Assembly (NCBI GenBank): GCA_946540735.1
Contig: CAMNIN010000002.1
Coordinates: 1 to 64,000, forward strand
Reading direction: 5' to 3'
Length of the DNA: 64,000 nt
Source: an uncultured Prevotellaceae bacterium
GTDB taxonomy: Bacteria; Bacteroidota; Bacteroidia; Bacteroidales; Bacteroidaceae
Shown: in pieces, positions 61,633 through 64,000 of the stretch
Layout: every line of letters begins with the position of its first letter
Numbering within the stretch: position 1 is the stretch's first letter
Translations under genes and position numbers: made by a program
Notes under the pieces: generated by a model
Databases searched by the model: none
Told to the model about the DNA's origin: nothing
Seen by the model: the letters and a program-made list of their open reading frames with translations, nothing else

Positions 61633-62982
61633 TCAATAATCTTCTCCGTATCTCTCCTTGGCAATGCTGTCGAGCGAGCGTCCCCTGGTGTTGGGACAGC
61701 CGATGAAACCCACGACCAATGAGATGAGCAGCAATGCGATCATACAATATGCAGCGACGGTGAAGCCCTCGCCATTCTCGCCATAGATATAGGTGAAAAT
61801 GAGTCCCCACACAGCCGACAGGCCACGGACAATGAAGAACATCAGTCCCTGTGCACCGGCACGGAACTTAGCCGGGAAAAGTTCCGATCCCCACAGCGCA
61901 TAGAAGATCTGGGGAGAAGAACCACCTTGAATGCCCCACAGGATGGCAAACAGCCACAAACCAGCTATTCCGTTGGCACCAACAGTGATGATGATGACCC
62001 ATGCGCTGATGGCCACCAACAGGCCGAAGACATAAATCAGTTTGTGACTCGTCTTATCGATCAGTTTCGACACGATGAAGGTCACGCCCACGATGATGGC
62101 CCATTGGATGCAGTTCATCCAGTTGGCCTGCTCATTGCTCACGCCACCCGCCGTCTCATAGATATGGGGCTGGAAGAATCCCATGACGGAAGCCACCAGG
62201 TTCCAAGTGAGATAGATGGTAGCCAGGAAGCACACCGTGCGGACAGCCACTTTGTTGGAGAAGAGCACTCCAAAAGCATGTAGCAAACCCGTGTCCTCGC
62301 CTTTGGCCTTGGCAGCCTCCTTGGCCGCTTTCCACTCACTGCTCTCATCCAACTTGCGCTGCAAGTTCCATGCGATGAACGCCACGATGAAGAGAGAGAA
62401 GAACACGATGCGTGAGCTGAATACATTGACCGCCTCAGTAGAGAGAGAAGAACCGCCAACAGCATGCGCAATTCCCTCAACCCATCCAAACAGATAGCCA
62501 CCAGGAGCGAACAGCATGCCCAGCAGCAAGATCATCATCGGGCCGAAACCCCAAGACATCTGTGAAATGCAGATATTGCGCCCTCGGTTGTTGATCTCCG
62601 AACTCTCAGAGATATACGTCCATGACGCCGGCACGCCTATACCCACAGAGATGCCTGTGATCAGGAATCCACACAGCAGCATAGGAAAATTGACACTGCA
62701 AATGACAAAAGCCACGCCCAGCATATACACCAACAGATTGTAGGTGTAGATGAACTTACGTCCATATTTGTCGGCAAGGAATCCACCGATGATCGCTCCG
62801 ATGGCTGCACCAAGGCAGTTGGCACTGATGAAATTGAGCCAACCCAGGTGCACCTCCGACAGACCAAGGTAATTCTGCCACAATGTCAGTCCGCTGGCAC
62901 CAGCCACGATGGCACCGGCATCCAGATAATTGGTGAGAGACACGGCTAACGTGCTCTTCAAACTGCCACTTTTGTTTGCCAT
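61633..62982 (-). CDS. MFS sugar transporter, probable L-rhamnose permease
   Basis: Major facilitator superfamily transporter of the sugar porter type, 449 aa with twelve predicted TM helices. It shows the loop 2-3 motif GGFLADKYGRKFIY and a second-half ALWGSELFPAKFRAGAQG segment resembling the sugar-porter PESPR region. A large cytoplasmic loop follows helix 6 (about residues 210-235, rich in Lys/Glu/Ala). It lies between rhaA (12 bp) and the rhaD terminator, so L-rhamnose is the likely substrate. This is inferred from position; the fold itself would fit other sugars. Confidence 0.88.
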   Translation of the reverse strand: MANKSGSLKSTLAVSLTNYLDAGAIVAGASGLTLWQNYLGLSEVHLGWLNFISANCLGAAIGAIIGGFLADKYGRKFIYTYNLLVYMLGVAFVICSVNFPMLLCGFLITGISVGIGVPASWTYISESSEINNRGRNICISQMSWGFGPMMILLLGMLFAPGGYLFGWVEGIAHAVGGSSLSTEAVNVFSSRIVFFSLFIVAFIAWNLQRKLDESSEWKAAKEAAKAKGEDTGLLHAFGVLFSNKVAVRTVCFLATIYLTWNLVASVMGFFQPHIYETAGGVSNEQANWMNCIQWAIIVGVTFIVSKLIDKTSHKLIYVFGLLVAISAWVIIITVGANGIAGLWLFAILWGIQGGSSPQIFYALWGSELFPAKFRAGAQGLMFFIVRGLSAVWGLIFTYIYGENGEGFTVAAYCMIALLLISLVVGFIGCPNTRGRSLDSIAKERYGEDY

Positions 62983-62994
62983 AAGCCAAGAACT

Positions 62995-64000
62995 TTACCG
63001 CTTGGAAGTGACATCACGCTCATACTGCTGTATGGCAGCGATATACTCCTCGCCGACAGGCACATTATTCTTGAGATTGAAATAGTCAAACACGGCACCG
63101 AACGGCATGCTCTTAGCTTCCTCCATGAGTGCGAGACGCTCGAAGAGCTGACCATTATCCTCATATTCACGCAATTTCTCTTTCGGTTCGAGAATAGCCT
63201 GGAGGATGCATTTCTGGGTGGCACGTGTACCGATGATGTACGCACCGATACGGTTGATGGAGGCATCGAAATAGTCGAGACCGACGTGAGCGCGGTCAAG
63301 AGCGTCGCAGCGCACCAACTCCTTGAAAAGGTCAAGAGTCTGGTCGTTCATAATGGTCACGTGGTCGGAATCCCAGCGCACCGGACGGCTGACATGCAGC
63401 ATCAGTTCGGGCACATACATGAGCAATGTCGAAATGAAGTCAGACACATTCTCAGTCTGCTCATAATGGCCAGTATCGAGGGTATACATCAGTTTGCGTG
63501 TGGCGCAGAAAGCAGTATAGAAATCGTGTGAGCCGACAGTATAGCTCTCGAGTCCGATGCCGAACAGTTTGGCCTCGAAACAGTTTTTCACGTTATCGAG
63601 TTTCTCCTCCATGATCTCATCAAGAGAAGCTGTCAGGATCTCACGGTATTTCTTCCGATACATGGTCAGGTCCTTGGAACCATCATGCACCCAGATATTC
63701 ATGATACAAGGATCATTCTGAGCCTTACCCATCGCATCGGCAATGCGACGGCAGCGCTTGGTGTGCTCAATCCAGAACTCACGGATGCTCTTGTCGGGAT
63801 TGGAAAGCGTGAGATTTCCACTCAAAGGATGAGAGAAAGAAGTGGAGTTGAAATCGAGTTTCATATTGTTCTCTTTGGCCCACTGGATCCAGCTCTCGAA
63901 ATGCTTCAGCTCCACCTCATTGCGGTCGACAAACTTACCACCGAAATCACCATAAATCTCATGGAGGTTGAGGCGGTGATTGCCGGCGAGCAAAGACTTC
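62995..64000 (-). CDS. rhaA: L-rhamnose isomerase, 5' end outside the window
   Basis: Metal-dependent isomerase converting L-rhamnose to L-rhamnulose. The frame stays open to base 64000; about 335 C-terminal residues of a roughly 420-aa enzyme are visible, starting KSLLAGNHRLNLHEIYGDF. Family segments include IHDG-like NIWVHDGSKDLTMYR, the active-site region KLFGIGLESYTVGSHDFY, LDTGHYEQTENVSDF with Asp and His metal ligands, and HVGLDYFDASINRIGAYIIGTRA. Twelve bp upstream of the MFS transporter. No rhamnulokinase gene is in the window; it is probably just beyond this edge. Confidence 0.95.
   Translation of the reverse strand, partial: KSLLAGNHRLNLHEIYGDFGGKFVDRNEVELKHFESWIQWAKENNMKLDFNSTSFSHPLSGNLTLSNPDKSIREFWIEHTKRCRRIADAMGKAQNDPCIMNIWVHDGSKDLTMYRKKYREILTASLDEIMEEKLDNVKNCFEAKLFGIGLESYTVGSHDFYTAFCATRKLMYTLDTGHYEQTENVSDFISTLLMYVPELMLHVSRPVRWDSDHVTIMNDQTLDLFKELVRCDALDRAHVGLDYFDASINRIGAYIIGTRATQKCILQAILEPKEKLREYEDNGQLFERLALMEEAKSMPFGAVFDYFNLKNNVPVGEEYIAAIQQYERDVTSKR

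Noticed and set aside
1..64000. CRISPR array, insertion sequence, prophage, tRNA or rRNA gene
   Set aside because: No regular repeat-spacer pattern, transposase, phage gene, cloverleaf or rRNA segment was recognised on either strand.

Overview
The window comes from a Bacteroidota genome, most likely Prevotellaceae. The evidence is the gene content: several GH43 enzymes, GH97, a BspA-type leucine-rich-repeat protein, a short primary sigma factor, an Rnf complex followed by galE, a MurF-Alr fusion, AddAB-like nuclease subunits and DUF4421/DUF1460 proteins. The promoters agree, since many genes are preceded by the Bacteroidota signature TTTG-N19-22-TAnnTTTG. Shine-Dalgarno sequences are essentially absent.

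Layout. 1-10.3 kb is a glycan-degradation block aimed at arabinoxylan or arabinan: a truncated GH43-CBM6 enzyme, an esterase and a GH97 in one run, then (after a divergent mutY) a secreted CotH-type kinase and two more GH43 proteins. It closes with a two-hairpin terminator. 10.4-16.7 kb holds a DMT exporter, an FKBP-type isomerase, a CDF metal transporter, the primary sigma factor and a DUF5686 outer-membrane protein. 16.7-23.1 kb encodes an AddA/AddB-like recombination nuclease pair. 23.1-30.4 kb is a minus-strand operon rseC-rnfBCDGEA-galE driven by a near-perfect promoter. 30.5-36.0 kb is a second minus-strand operon: BspA-like LRR protein, QueH, Gfo/Idh oxidoreductase, DUF4421 and DUF1460. 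36.0-38.5 kb is a GH2 beta-galactosidase interrupted by an in-frame TGA. The AT-rich gap 38.46-38.87 kb carries a promoter and a terminator on the plus strand with no reading frame between them, a candidate small RNA.

38.9-43.1 kb is a small protein, M3 peptidase and EttA. 43.3-47.0 kb is a GH3 enzyme and a polytopic membrane protein. 47.1-49.6 kb is murF-alr. 49.7-51.9 kb is an EF-G paralogue that has lost the catalytic histidine. 52.0-55.3 kb is hemW, a small membrane protein and an L-lactate permease. 55.4-59.6 kb runs on the minus strand: a small membrane protein, an AmgK-like sugar kinase fused to a RapZ C-terminal domain, a MurU-like uridylyltransferase and guaA. 59.7-64.0 kb is an L-rhamnose locus: AraC regulator, rhaD, an MFS transporter and rhaA cut by the window edge.

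The best leads are the kinase-RapZ fusion next to MurU, the candidate small RNA, a recurrent TAnnTTTG-N4-5-ATG arrangement predicting leaderless mRNAs for four genes, the GTPase-defective EF-G paralogue and the GH2 nonsense codon. No tRNA, rRNA, CRISPR array, insertion sequence or prophage gene was seen.
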